Source: JBLHGU01 sp047615875
GTDB taxonomy: Bacteria > Pseudomonadota > Gammaproteobacteria > Arenicellales > CAJQKF01
Reading direction: 5' to 3'
Length of the DNA stretch: 18,695 nt
Assembly (NCBI GenBank): GCA_047615875.1
Contig: JBLHGU010000098.1
Coordinates: 1 to 18,695, forward strand
Shown in pieces: positions 8,170-15,584 of the stretch. The position numbers and the translations under genes are program-made. Under the pieces are notes generated by a model that did not search any database, had not been told where the DNA came from, and saw only the letters and a program-made list of their open reading frames with translations. Positions within the stretch are counted from its first letter, which is position 1; each line of letters begins with the position of its first letter.

Positions 8170-8556
8170 ATGCAAATCAAAATGAATACCGACCACAACA
8201 TCGAAGGCCATGAGGCACTGGGCGCTTATGTCTGTAGTGTCGTCGAAGATGCCTTGGGTCAAACTAGCGATCGCATCACACGAGTAGAAATCCACCTGAG
8301 CGATGAGAACAGCGACAAGAAGCACGGCAAGGATAACATTCGTTGCGTGATGGAGGCGCGTCTCGAAGGCCTTCAGCCGGTTGCAGTCACTCACTATGCT
8401 GAGACCTTACATCAAGCCGTTGACGGCGCTGCGGATAAGTTATACCGATTGGTAGATAGTACTCTTGGCCGGCTGAGCGAACAAAAGAGTCATAGAGACA
8501 AGGCAAGCTCCCGTCAAAATCTGTATGAGGAACAAAAGCTAGTAGATGAAAATTAA
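8170..8556 (+). CDS. HPF/RaiA-type ribosome hibernation-associated protein
   Basis: The 128-aa protein belongs to the HPF/RaiA (sigma-54 modulation) family, which binds the 30S decoding centre and stalls or pairs ribosomes under stress. The pattern is a first strand (MQIKMNTDHNIEGHE), a helix (ALGAYVCSVVEDALG), strands around ITRVEIHLSDEN and RCVMEARLEGLQPVAVTH, and a second helix AVDGAADKLYRLVDSTLGRL. A charged tail follows (about residues 108-128). Length fits a short-type factor with no dimerisation domain. The start is supported by AGGA at 8158-8161. Its last 11 nt overlap the ATG of the broken PPK2 gene, so both were once co-transcribed. The frame is unbroken while every neighbour is damaged. 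Whether it still acts on ribosomes is inferred. Confidence 0.85.
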   Translation: MQIKMNTDHNIEGHEALGAYVCSVVEDALGQTSDRITRVEIHLSDENSDKKHGKDNIRCVMEARLEGLQPVAVTHYAETLHQAVDGAADKLYRLVDSTLGRLSEQKSHRDKASSRQNLYEEQKLVDEN

Positions 8557-8883
8557 TATCAAAGATTTCCAGGTACCGGAAAATGTAAAGGTCGGGCTCG
8601 AAAAGTGACAGACACTCGTGGAGCCTGTGTACAAGTCAAAGAACGAGTCGAGGAACTGAGTGGGCTGCAATATCTTCACTACCCCTCTGACCACTATACG
8701 GTGTTGCTAATTTTTCAGGCGATGGATACGGCGGGCAAGGATGGTGCCATTCGGCATATTATGTTCGGTGTCAATCAGCAAGGTTGCCAGGTATTCAGCT
8801 TTAAGCATCCGACGGCTATCGAACTGGAACACAAATATTTGTGGTGCAGCGCCCAATCTTTGTCGGCACGCGGCCGCATCTGT
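8546..8883 (+). pseudogene. ppk2: PPK2-family polyphosphate kinase, broken and 3'-truncated
   Basis: PPK2 enzymes transfer phosphate between polyphosphate and nucleotides. The ATG at 8546 opens MKINIKDFQVPENVKVGLEK, the usual PPK2 leader; a TGA at 8606-8608 replaces the expected Trp, then QTLVEPVYKSKN continues the same frame. A frame change near 8638-8645 leads into VKERVEELSGLQYLHY, LLIFQAMDTAGKDGAIRHIM (Walker A lysine codon at 8737), GVNQQGCQVFSFKHP, ELEHKYLW and ARGRI. The similarity ends at about 8880, before the Walker B region and the lid, so the second half of the kinase is gone. The gene cannot make active enzyme. It starts inside the end of the hibernation-factor gene. Confidence 0.85.
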
Positions 8884-8983
8884 TAAAGCGCTAGAAACCT
8901 ATAAAAGCGTGATCGACTCCCATACCACTTTGGTGCTAACGACAGGCAGTGATATTTATGGCCTGTTAAATGACATGGACTAG
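8882..8983 (+). pseudogene. HflC-like C-terminal fragment
   Basis: From 8882 the frame reads VKALETYKSVIDSHTTLVL, then TTGSDIYGLLNDMD and a TAG. This resembles the end of HflC-type SPFH proteins ('SLxAYxxxxxxxxTxLVLxxxSDxFxxL'). It is joined directly to the cut end of PPK2, so no start or SPFH domain exists. The call is weaker than that for the HflK piece; it rests on about 30 residues and on the presence of an HflK end 0.9 kb upstream. Confidence 0.4.
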
Positions 8984-9129
8984 CTGTGATTACATGCAAT
9001 AGAAATACAGATTTCTTAATCTGTAATAGCGGTGAATATCATGCGGTGACCGTTCAAAAGTCTGTGTCAAGCTTGATTTAAATATCTAACATGCCAGCTA
9101 GACGGTTTCCAGAATAAATGCTCATTTGA

Positions 9130-9172
9130 GACAATGCATGACGACAGTTCTGGACTGGCATTGTCCATTTTT
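9130..9172 (+). terminator. Possible intrinsic terminator
   Basis: GACAATGC (9130-9137) pairs with GCATTGTC (9158-9165); an inner CAGT/ACTG stem extends it after a 7-nt bulge, and TTTTT follows at 9168-9172. It could have ended the hibernation-factor/PPK2/HflC transcript on the + strand. Confidence 0.35.
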
Positions 9173-9234
9173 CGGTCGTATTTAATATGTCTGCATAAAG
9201 TACCTTTAACAAGCAATTCTCATTAGGGAACGTA

Positions 9235-9412
9235 CCCAATGTCATTAAATTCAGCCAAATACCTGGTAGGTTAGATCAACGGTTCGCAAACATCGGCTCG
9301 GCGCACTATATGTGGTTGGGATGAGCCCAGGAATCCCAATAAATCTGGTTCATTTCCTGTTGGGTGTCACTGCGTTCGACCCAAACCTGCTTTTTATCTA
9401 AATGACATTGGG
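9235..9412. repeat. 178-bp segment bounded by 12-bp perfect inverted repeats
   Basis: CCCAATGTCATT at 9235-9246 is the exact reverse complement of 9401-9412. The interior holds two smaller dyads with TTGGG/CCCAA arms and no open frame. Size and ends would suit a MITE, but there is no target duplication to prove it. Confidence 0.4.
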
Positions 9413-9582
9413 AACGCGCCTTTGGTTTTGGTCAGCAGCACTAAACGTAATCCAGTGTCCTTGCAGTGGTACTTCGGCTCAGGTGATCATCTCCTTCTTG
9501 TCGAAGTACCCATCGCTTCACTTGTAATTCTCTGAGAGTCTTGCTTCGGCAATTTCAGCGGTCTGGGCTAGAAGTCTGTAAG

Positions 9583-9715
9583 GGGGAATTCACTTAGGAT
9601 ATGTGGATATCCACAATAGATGCGACAGGCAATTTTGTTGCAGAATGCAGGCTGTTTTATAACTATCCAGGTTGGAAGGATTATGGTCGCTATACCTTTG
9701 GAATTCCTGGTCGAT
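9583..9715 (+). repeat. 133-bp direct repeat, copy 1 (upstream of aldehyde dehydrogenase)
   Basis: It aligns without gaps to 17294-17426 with 113 of 133 identities by hand count (about 85%), including an identical 24-nt run from GACAGGCAATTTTG onward. In one frame both copies read like protein (GNFVAE, LFYNY, YGRYTFG, PGR), but copy 1 has an in-frame TAG just before and copy 2 has two internal stops. The substitutions are not concentrated in third codon positions. It may be a piece of an old gene or a non-coding repeat. Confidence 0.75.
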
Positions 9716-9829
9716 CATCAAATATTAAAGGACTTTGACCCGAGTGATGCTCAGGCAATATCTAATCAGAGCCGGAGCATAGAAGAGGTGTTTTACTTTA
9801 TGAGCAGTTTTGTAATGGAAGGTAAATAA
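9620..9829 (+). CDS. Doubtful 69-aa ORF leading into the aldehyde dehydrogenase gene
   Basis: The frame runs through repeat copy 1 (in a different frame from the protein-like one) and on to a TAA 2 nt before the dehydrogenase start. Its last third (FDPSDAQAISNQSRSIEEV) looks helical. The RBS of the dehydrogenase gene (GGAAGG, 9817-9822) lies inside its end, so translation of this ORF could be coupled. I recognise no family; it may simply be an open stretch of leader. Confidence 0.2.
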   Translation: MRQAILLQNAGCFITIQVGRIMVAIPLEFLVDHQILKDFDPSDAQAISNQSRSIEEVFYFMSSFVMEGK

Positions 9830-9831
9830 TA

Positions 9832-11265
9832 ATGAACGAATATCTAAAATTCTATATTAATGGCTCGTGGGTAGAACCGCATACGCCTGAAATTATTGAG
9901 GTCATAAACCCAGCTGATGAAGAGGCCTATGCTCAGATCAGTGCAGGTAACGGCCATGACGTTGACAGGGCTGTAGAGGCTGCCAGAAAAGCTTTCGTAG
10001 AATATTCCCGATGGAGTATTGATCAGCGTACAGCACTTCTGGAACGAGTCTTGGAGGTTTATCAAACTCATTATGATCAAATAGCGGATGCTATATCGTT
10101 AGAAATGGGAGCGCCCATAGATCTGGCAAGAGGTGCTCAAACTAAGGTAGGTATAAATCACATACAAAGTGCGATTAAAACCATAGTTGAGTTTGAATTT
10201 GAGAAATTTGAAGACGGCATGATAATCAGTTATGAGCCAATCGGTGTCTGTGGCTTGATTACGCCATGGAACTGGCCCATTAATCAGGTGGCCGCAAAAG
10301 TTATGCCCGCTTTGGCGGCTGGCTGCACCATGATACTGAAACCAAGCGAAGAATCGCCCATTGATGCAATGATTCTTGCCAAGGTGTTGCATGAGGCTGG
10401 TGTACCTTCTGGTGTATTCAACCTGGTCAATGGTTATGGCTCAATCGTGGGCGAGGCAATGTCCAGGCATCCTGGCATCGACATGATGTCTTTCACTGGA
10501 TCCACTCGTGGAGGAATTGCTGTTGCAAAAGCCTCGGCAGATACAGTAAAGCGTGTAGCACAAGAGCTTGGCGGGAAGTCTGCAAACATAATATTGAAAG
10601 ATACCGACATCGCAAAAGCCGTTGCCGATGGCGTTGAAAATTGCATGAGTAATAGCGGCCAGTCATGTAATGCCCCAAGTAGAATGCTGGTCCCTAAAGC
10701 GGACATGTCGGTTGCTATTGAAGCTGCCGCAATAACCGCTAAAAATATGAGAGTAGATGACCCTTCGGTTGAAGGTGATCACTTAGGCCCCGTGGTAAAT
10801 AGAACTCAATTCGAAAAGATTCAGAACCTTATCAAAGTAGGTATCAATGAAGGTGCAAGGTTGGTTGCTGGCGGCCTGGGTCGACCAGAACATCTCGAGC
10901 GAGGTTACTATGTTAAGCCTACCGTGTTTGCTAATGTCACGAGCGATATGACCATAGCACGTGAAGAAATATTTGGCCCCGTAATAGTGATAATGGAATA
11001 CGAAAGCGAAGAACAAGCCATCGAAATTGCGAACAATACGGAATATGGATTGGCAGGTTTTGTGAGTTCTAGCAATCTGGATCATGCCGTTAATGTGGCA
11101 AAAAAAATAAGGGCGGGACAGGTGTCTATCAACTACATCGGCGATAACACTGATACTCCTTTTGGGGGCTTCAAACAATCTGGTAATGGTCGTGAAAACG
11201 GTTGCTGGGGATTAGGCGAGTTTCTCGAAGTGAAAGCCATAATGGGTGCAGCTGCTCCTTCCTAG
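9832..11265 (+). CDS. NAD(P)-dependent aldehyde dehydrogenase
   Basis: The 477-aa protein is a complete ALDH-superfamily member that oxidises an aldehyde to the acid in the cytoplasm. Seen in order: PWNWP with the oxyanion Asn147, Lys170 and Glu173 in LKPSEESP (a glutamate here usually means NAD+ preference), the Rossmann loop FTGSTRGG (221-228), general base Glu245 in ELGGK, catalytic Cys279 in NSGQSC, EEIFGP (Glu379, Phe381 contacting the cofactor) and the C-terminal PFGGFKQSGNGRE. The length is usual. The start is supported by GGAAGG 9 nt upstream. It stands alone on the + strand, convergent with the importer operon and inside the block between the 133-bp repeats. No motif fixes the substrate; a role in degrading a compound taken up by the importer is only a guess. 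Confidence 0.92.
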   Translation: MNEYLKFYINGSWVEPHTPEIIEVINPADEEAYAQISAGNGHDVDRAVEAARKAFVEYSRWSIDQRTALLERVLEVYQTHYDQIADAISLEMGAPIDLARGAQTKVGINHIQSAIKTIVEFEFEKFEDGMIISYEPIGVCGLITPWNWPINQVAAKVMPALAAGCTMILKPSEESPIDAMILAKVLHEAGVPSGVFNLVNGYGSIVGEAMSRHPGIDMMSFTGSTRGGIAVAKASADTVKRVAQELGGKSANIILKDTDIAKAVADGVENCMSNSGQSCNAPSRMLVPKADMSVAIEAAAITAKNMRVDDPSVEGDHLGPVVNRTQFEKIQNLIKVGINEGARLVAGGLGRPEHLERGYYVKPTVFANVTSDMTIAREEIFGPVIVIMEYESEEQAIEIANNTEYGLAGFVSSSNLDHAVNVAKKIRAGQVSINYIGDNTDTPFGGFKQSGNGRENGCWGLGEFLEVKAIMGAAAPS

Positions 11266-11306
11266 CGTAACCAGTATTGTTTATTACTTTGAGAAAGTAG
11301 GGATAG

Positions 11307-11747
11307 CTTGGACTTCCTCTTTGTTATGATCACTATTGCCTGTTGATGGTTCTTGCCAATAATTGGGCCTACCTCCTAATCGCCCCGTCAATTCTCGCGG
11401 CAACCCTCGGAGTGATCTGGGCCCAACCCCGATTCTCCACTATCCGTTACCGCCCCACCTGCCCCGAGGCTGGTATCCACCCCACCATCACCATGTTGTG
11501 TTGAAAGGCAAAGGCACCCAAACCTTCCTCGATACAAAATGATTCGACTACTGGTGCTAGCGCTGACGATGCAAATCCCGACAGTTTTCAAATGCGGTTA
11601 TTCATGGGATGGAAAGCAACAGCAAAGTGGGAGTTCAAAGCGGCAAAAGAGCTCGGTTATTTAACTACATCAATTTCCCAAATAAAGTCAGCGGGCAAAA
11701 AAATGCTCACGATTATCGTGAGCAACAGGGGTGCATTTGAGATTTAA
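11307..11747 (+). other. Open frame interrupted by one TGA between convergent genes; probably not a gene
   Basis: One frame is open from 11307 to a TAA at 11745-11747 except for a TGA at 11502-11504. From the ATG at 11346 it starts with a hydrophobic, membrane-like stretch (WAYLLIAPSILAATLGVIW), and after the TGA it ends with a basic part that begins again at an ATG at 11592 (RLFMGWKATAKWEFKAAKEL). Its 3' end overlaps the terminator of the opposite operon, and neither half has a clear RBS. I recognise no family. The rest of the 492-nt gap between the convergent genes holds only that terminator. Confidence 0.2.
11697..11723 (-). terminator. Intrinsic terminator of the ABC importer operon
   Basis: On the minus strand the 19-nt dyad GCTCACGATAATCGTGAGC (9-bp arms) is followed by A and seven T residues. 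It lies 35 nt beyond the stop codon of the ATPase gene, exactly where an operon terminator is expected. Confidence 0.85.
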
Positions 11748-11757
11748 ACTTTAATCT

Positions 11758-13410
11758 CTATTCGGTTTTCGCGGCTTCGCCTATGTTATCGACGCCACGC
11801 TCTTCGAGCAGGTCGGTCAACCATTCCGGATCCATTTCCGGGATCGATGACAGCAACAAATCGGTGTAGTCATGATGCGGAGGCTTAAACATCACGTCCT
11901 TGGGCCCTTGTTCGACAACCTTGCCAGACTGCATAACAACCACTTCATCGGCGATCGAACGGACCGTGGCCAGATCGTGAGTGATGAACATGTAAGAAAG
12001 GTCCAACTCACTCTGCAATTTATCGAGTAATCGCAGGATTCCTTCCGCGACCAGTTGATCCAGCGCACTGGTAATTTCGTCACAGATAATGAAAGTCGGT
12101 TCTGCGGCCAGCGACCGAGCAATCCCGATGCGCTGCTTCTGTCCACCGGAAAGTTCCGGAGGATAGCGATTGTAATAAAGCGAGGGTTCGAGTTCGATCA
12201 AATCGAGCAGCTCATCGACGCGGTTCTTTAAGGCCGACCCACGCAGACCACCGTAGAACTGCGCCGGACGGCCGATAATTTCGCTGATCTTTACCTTCGG
12301 GTTTAATGCCGTATCCGCCATTTGATAAATCATCTGCGCCTGACGAAGCTGGTCTTTACTTCGATCCCGATAATCCGGTGGCAGCGCTTCTCCCTTGAAC
12401 AAAATCTCGCCTTTGCTCGGCGGCAACAGGCCAGTAATGCATCTCGCCACCGTTGACTTACCCGAGCCGGACTCGCCGACGACCGCAACCGTCATACCCG
12501 CGTAAATATCAAACGAGACATCAAACAGCACCGGTGTAGAACCATAGGATGCATCAATGTTTTTCACCGAAATCAATGGAATCGAATCTTTTGGTCTCGG
12601 CTTCTGATCACGTTTGAAATCACGAACTGCCCACAAGGATTTGGTGTAATCGTCCTGCGGGCTTTCCAGCATTGTTTTGGTATCGGCTTCTTCAACTTCA
12701 TCACCCTTGAGTAAGACCTTGATGACATCAGCCATCTGCGCAACAACGGCGAGATCATGGGTGATGTAAATAGCCGCGGTATTGAATTGATCGACGATAT
12801 CGCGAATTGCCGACAATACTTCGATTTGGGTCGTCACATCGAGCGCGGTGGTTGGCTCATCGAAAATGATCAGGTCGGGTCGACAGGACATCGCCATCGC
12901 CGTCATTGCACGTTGTAATTGTCCACCTGATACCTGGTGCGGATACCGAAACCCGATTTCTTTGGGATTCGGCAAACGCAGACGCTCATACAATTCCATC
13001 GCATCTTCCTGGCTTTCCGAGCGATTCTTGATTCCATACTGAATCGGCGCCTCGGTATGCTGGTCGATTATTTTATGCGCCGGATTGAATGACGCCGCAG
13101 CAGATTGCGCCACGTAGGCAATGCGCGCCCCGCGCAAAGACTGAAGGTCCGGCTGTGGAGTTGTGGTCAACTCCATTCCGTCGAATTCAATCGAGGACCC
13201 CTCTGAAATTCGACAACCGTCGCGGGTAAAACCCATGGCTGCCAGGCCAATTGTAGATTTTCCGGCACCCGATTCACCAATTAATCCCAGGACCTCGCCA
13301 CGGTGCAGCGTCAGGTCGATTCCATGAACAATTTCAATCCACTGTTCATCCGAGTAACCCTCGATCCGCAGATTTTTTATTTTGAGTAAAATGCTTTTAT
13401 CTTGACTCAT
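11758..13410 (-). CDS. Dipeptide/oligopeptide-type ABC importer, fused double ATPase (DppD-DppF)
   Basis: The 550-aa protein carries two complete nucleotide-binding domains and drives import through the two permeases encoded upstream. Domain 1: Walker A GESGAGKS (45-52), signature VSGGQLQR (160-167), Walker B and D-loop IIFDEPTTALD (Asp184, Glu185), then ITHDLA. Domain 2: Walker A GESGSGKS (312-319), signature LSGGQKQR (420-427), Walker B IICDEITSALD (Asp444, Glu445; Ile where Pro is usual), then ITHDLA. Each domain ends in an oligopeptide-type C-terminal stretch (FKPPHHDYT in the second). Most Dpp/Opp systems use two separate ATPases of about 330 aa; fused forms occur in proteobacteria. The start is 5 nt after the permease stop, with AAGGAG inside the end of that gene. 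It is the last gene of the operon. Substrate is unknown. Confidence 0.93.
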   Translation of the reverse strand: MSQDKSILLKIKNLRIEGYSDEQWIEIVHGIDLTLHRGEVLGLIGESGAGKSTIGLAAMGFTRDGCRISEGSSIEFDGMELTTTPQPDLQSLRGARIAYVAQSAAASFNPAHKIIDQHTEAPIQYGIKNRSESQEDAMELYERLRLPNPKEIGFRYPHQVSGGQLQRAMTAMAMSCRPDLIIFDEPTTALDVTTQIEVLSAIRDIVDQFNTAAIYITHDLAVVAQMADVIKVLLKGDEVEEADTKTMLESPQDDYTKSLWAVRDFKRDQKPRPKDSIPLISVKNIDASYGSTPVLFDVSFDIYAGMTVAVVGESGSGKSTVARCITGLLPPSKGEILFKGEALPPDYRDRSKDQLRQAQMIYQMADTALNPKVKISEIIGRPAQFYGGLRGSALKNRVDELLDLIELEPSLYYNRYPPELSGGQKQRIGIARSLAAEPTFIICDEITSALDQLVAEGILRLLDKLQSELDLSYMFITHDLATVRSIADEVVVMQSGKVVEQGPKDVMFKPPHHDYTDLLLSSIPEMDPEWLTDLLEERGVDNIGEAAKTE

Positions 13411-13415
13411 TTCGA

Positions 13416-14477
13416 TTACTCCTTAAGACCGGAAGAGCGTTGAAGCATCCAGTCGACGACAAAGTTAACCGCTACCGTCAGCAAGGCGATTGCGCCCGCA
13501 GGTATGAGCGGCGTGATTTCGCCAAAGGAAATCAAGGTGGCGTTTTCGCGCACCATTGAGCCCCAGTCGGCGGTTGGTGGCTGAATTCCAAGGCCGAGGA
13601 AAGAGAGGCCGGCCACTAATAGGAACACGAAGCAAAATTCCAGGCCAAACTCCGCAATCAGTGGTGCAGATGAGTTTGGCAGTATCTCCTTGCGAATCAG
13701 GTACCAGGTGCCTTCCCCCCTGAGTTTGGCGGCTTCGATATAATCCATAACAACGACATTGCCACCAACCGAACGCGCCAGACGAAATACCCGTGGTGCG
13801 TAAATAATCGACATGACAATAATTAGGGTAATGGTATTGGTTCCGTAAATACTTAGCAGTAACAGTGCGAATATCAACGATGGAATCGACATGATGACGT
13901 CGACGATTCGTCCCAGTAACTGGTCGAGTTTGCCTCCCTTGGTGGCGGCATACAATCCCGCCGTCGCACCCATGAGAAATGCAAGCACGGTCGCCAACAA
14001 GGCCAGCCCCACGGTGTTGCGAGCTCCGTAGATGATACGACTGAACATGTCTCGGCCTAACTGATCGGCTCCAAGCAACATGTTTTCATCGGCCGGCGCA
14101 AACGCCGACGAAATGACTTCAGCCTCTCCGTAGGGTGCAATAATCGGTGCAAAAACTCCGGAAATCGTGTAGGTAAAGATTACAAATAATCCAAAACCGG
14201 CCGTCAAAGGAGCCGTTCGCATTTCCTTGGCGAGCTCTCCTGGCAGGATAACGATAAGGAATTCACGAAACGCATAAGAGACACCCGCTGAAAAGGCGAT
14301 TATTCCAGCCAATATAGTCACCGCCCAAAGCATCGATTCACCGCCGACAATACCCATTACGAAAGAAACCAGGGTCAGTGAAAATAACAACAGGAACGTG
14401 GTGCGTTTCTGATAAAAGGCCGCCAATGAAGAAGCACCGATGAGCAGGGCATAAAAACCAATGATAAAATAGTTCAT
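13416..14477 (-). CDS. ABC importer permease, DppC type, with extra N-terminal membrane region
   Basis: This 353-aa inner-membrane protein is the second permease. From about residue 88 it follows the DppC pattern: a first core helix ending in GVFAPIIAPYGEAE, LLGADQLGRDMFSRIIYGAR (family signature), the ATPase-contacting EAA loop EAAKLRGEGTW (Glu248), then LVAGLSFLGLGIQPPTADWG and a C-terminal helix. Ordinary DppC is about 290-300 aa and starts just before that core. Here about 85 residues precede it, with three likely membrane helices (about 2-20, 27-43 and 50-70). The start at 14477 lies 10 nt after the stop of the other permease gene. No ATG closer to the core has a clearly better site, so the extension is probably translated. 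Its function is unknown. Confidence 0.9.
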   Translation of the reverse strand: MNYFIIGFYALLIGASSLAAFYQKRTTFLLLFSLTLVSFVMGIVGGESMLWAVTILAGIIAFSAGVSYAFREFLIVILPGELAKEMRTAPLTAGFGLFVIFTYTISGVFAPIIAPYGEAEVISSAFAPADENMLLGADQLGRDMFSRIIYGARNTVGLALLATVLAFLMGATAGLYAATKGGKLDQLLGRIVDVIMSIPSLIFALLLLSIYGTNTITLIIVMSIIYAPRVFRLARSVGGNVVVMDYIEAAKLRGEGTWYLIRKEILPNSSAPLIAEFGLEFCFVFLLVAGLSFLGLGIQPPTADWGSMVRENATLISFGEITPLIPAGAIALLTVAVNFVVDWMLQRSSGLKE

Positions 14478-14487
14478 GCTTCAGCCC

Positions 14488-15444
14488 TCACTTCGGATGA
14501 CGCAAGCGCGGATTGGTCAGAATCGACCCCACGTCAGCGGCCAGATTTAATAGAATGAAGGTAGCTGCAAAAATCAGGCAGCAGGCCTGCACAACTGGAA
14601 AGTCGCGTTTGGTTACCGCATCGACTAGCAGTTGCCCGATACCGGGATAGACGAACACCACTTCAACCAGCACCACGCCCGTCACCAAATAAGCTAGATT
14701 TAACGCAATGACGTTTATGACTGGTGCCCAGGCATTCGGCAAAGTGTGCTTGACGATGACTTTCCACGCCGGAACACCTTTCAATCGGGCCATTTCCACA
14801 TAAGGTGAAGCGAGCAAATTGATAATCGATGCCCGCGTCATGCGCATCATATGGGCAACCACAACCAGCACCATGGTCAACGCGGGCAGAAAGGTTCGGT
14901 CGAGCTTTTCCAGCAGACTCATGCCATCATCTATCTTCGCAATCGACGGGAAATAACCGCCTTTGACCGAAAGAAACAGAATCAAAATGTAACCCAGAAA
15001 GAATTCCGGCGATGAAATTGAAGTCAGGGTCACCACATTGGCGACCCGATCAAATAGGGTATTTCTGAACAATGCCACCAGTACGCCAAGAAATAAGGCA
15101 ACCGGTACTGCAATGACGGCGGCATAGAGGGCGAGGAACAGGGTATTACCGAAGCGCGTGTATATCGCTTCTGATACGGGTGTTTGAGACACCAGCGATT
15201 TGCCAAAATCACCCGTCACTGCATTGCCCAGCCACTCAAAATAGCGGATCGGCGCGGCTCGATCGAGGCCGAGCTGTTTGCGCATTACGGCAAGATTATC
15301 TTCGGTTGCACCCTGCCCGAGTACTGCCTCGGCGATATCTCCCGGTAACAGTTCTACTGCACCGAAGATAATAATAGATATGACAAGGAGGGTAATGAAA
15401 CCCAACCCCAGTCTTTTCAGGACTATATTCAGAATGTCGCCCAT
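14488..15444 (-). CDS. ABC importer permease, DppB type
   Basis: The 318-aa protein is the first permease of the importer, with the usual six membrane helices. Seen in order: helix 1 (LGLGFITLLVISIIIFGAVELLP, about 11-33), a periplasmic loop with QLGLDRAAPIRYFEWLGNAVTGDFGKSL typical of DppB, TLFLALYAAVIAVPVALFLG, SISSPEFFLGYILILFL, and the ATPase-contacting loop EMARLKGVPAWKVIVKHTLPNA (Glu217; Met in the second position of the usual EAA). A VVLVEVVFVYPGIGQLLVDAV stretch follows near the end. The start has AAGGGGG 5 nt upstream. It begins 140 nt after the binding-protein gene, with a stem-loop in between, and is closely followed by the second permease. The family is certain; the substrate is not. 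Confidence 0.93.
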   Translation of the reverse strand: MGDILNIVLKRLGLGFITLLVISIIIFGAVELLPGDIAEAVLGQGATEDNLAVMRKQLGLDRAAPIRYFEWLGNAVTGDFGKSLVSQTPVSEAIYTRFGNTLFLALYAAVIAVPVALFLGVLVALFRNTLFDRVANVVTLTSISSPEFFLGYILILFLSVKGGYFPSIAKIDDGMSLLEKLDRTFLPALTMVLVVVAHMMRMTRASIINLLASPYVEMARLKGVPAWKVIVKHTLPNAWAPVINVIALNLAYLVTGVVLVEVVFVYPGIGQLLVDAVTKRDFPVVQACCLIFAATFILLNLAADVGSILTNPRLRHPK

Positions 15445-15505
15445 AGTGCCCCCTTATAAAGCGACATCGAAGTACCGACGCCCCTCAGCATGTTTTGTCA
15501 GGTGT

Positions 15506-15538
15506 CTCATGTACCCCGGTTGTGCGGGAGTACATGAG
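15506..15538 (-). promoter_or_regulatory. Intercistronic stem-loop between binding-protein and permease genes
   Basis: CTCATGTAC and GTACATGAG form a perfect 9-bp stem, extended by a G-T pair and two more pairs around a short loop. No T-run follows, so transcription should continue. Such stem-loops behind binding-protein genes often protect the upstream mRNA from 3' exonucleases or attenuate readthrough, giving more binding protein than permease. Confidence 0.65.
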
Positions 15539-15584
15539 GCCAGTGCGTTACTAGTTATGGTCAGTCAGCGGACGAACCAGTGAT

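Larger units (their letters stand above)
8984..9582. other. Gene-free stretch rich in inverted repeats
   Basis: No convincing gene is seen in these 600 nt. Dyads include TACAGATT/AATCTGTA (9006-9025), the terminator-like hairpin at 9130-9172, CCCAATGTCATT/AATGACATTGGG (9235-9246 with 9401-9412), TTGGGAT/ATCCCAA (9316-9339) and GGTACTTCG/CGAAGTACC (9468-9476 with 9502-9510). On the minus strand a short open run (EPKYHCKDTGLRLVLLTK, about 9485-9430) may be a coding scrap that I cannot name. Overall it looks like debris of small mobile or intergenic repeat elements. Confidence 0.5.

Noticed and set aside
9006..9025. Hairpin TACAGATT/AATCTGTA as a terminator
   Set aside because: The stem is AT-rich and no T-run follows; it is noted only as a dyad.
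11388..11591. Minus-strand 67-aa open frame between the ALDH and ATPase genes
   Set aside because: Low-complexity Gly/Ser-rich translation, no RBS, no recognisable motif, and it lies opposite another weak frame.
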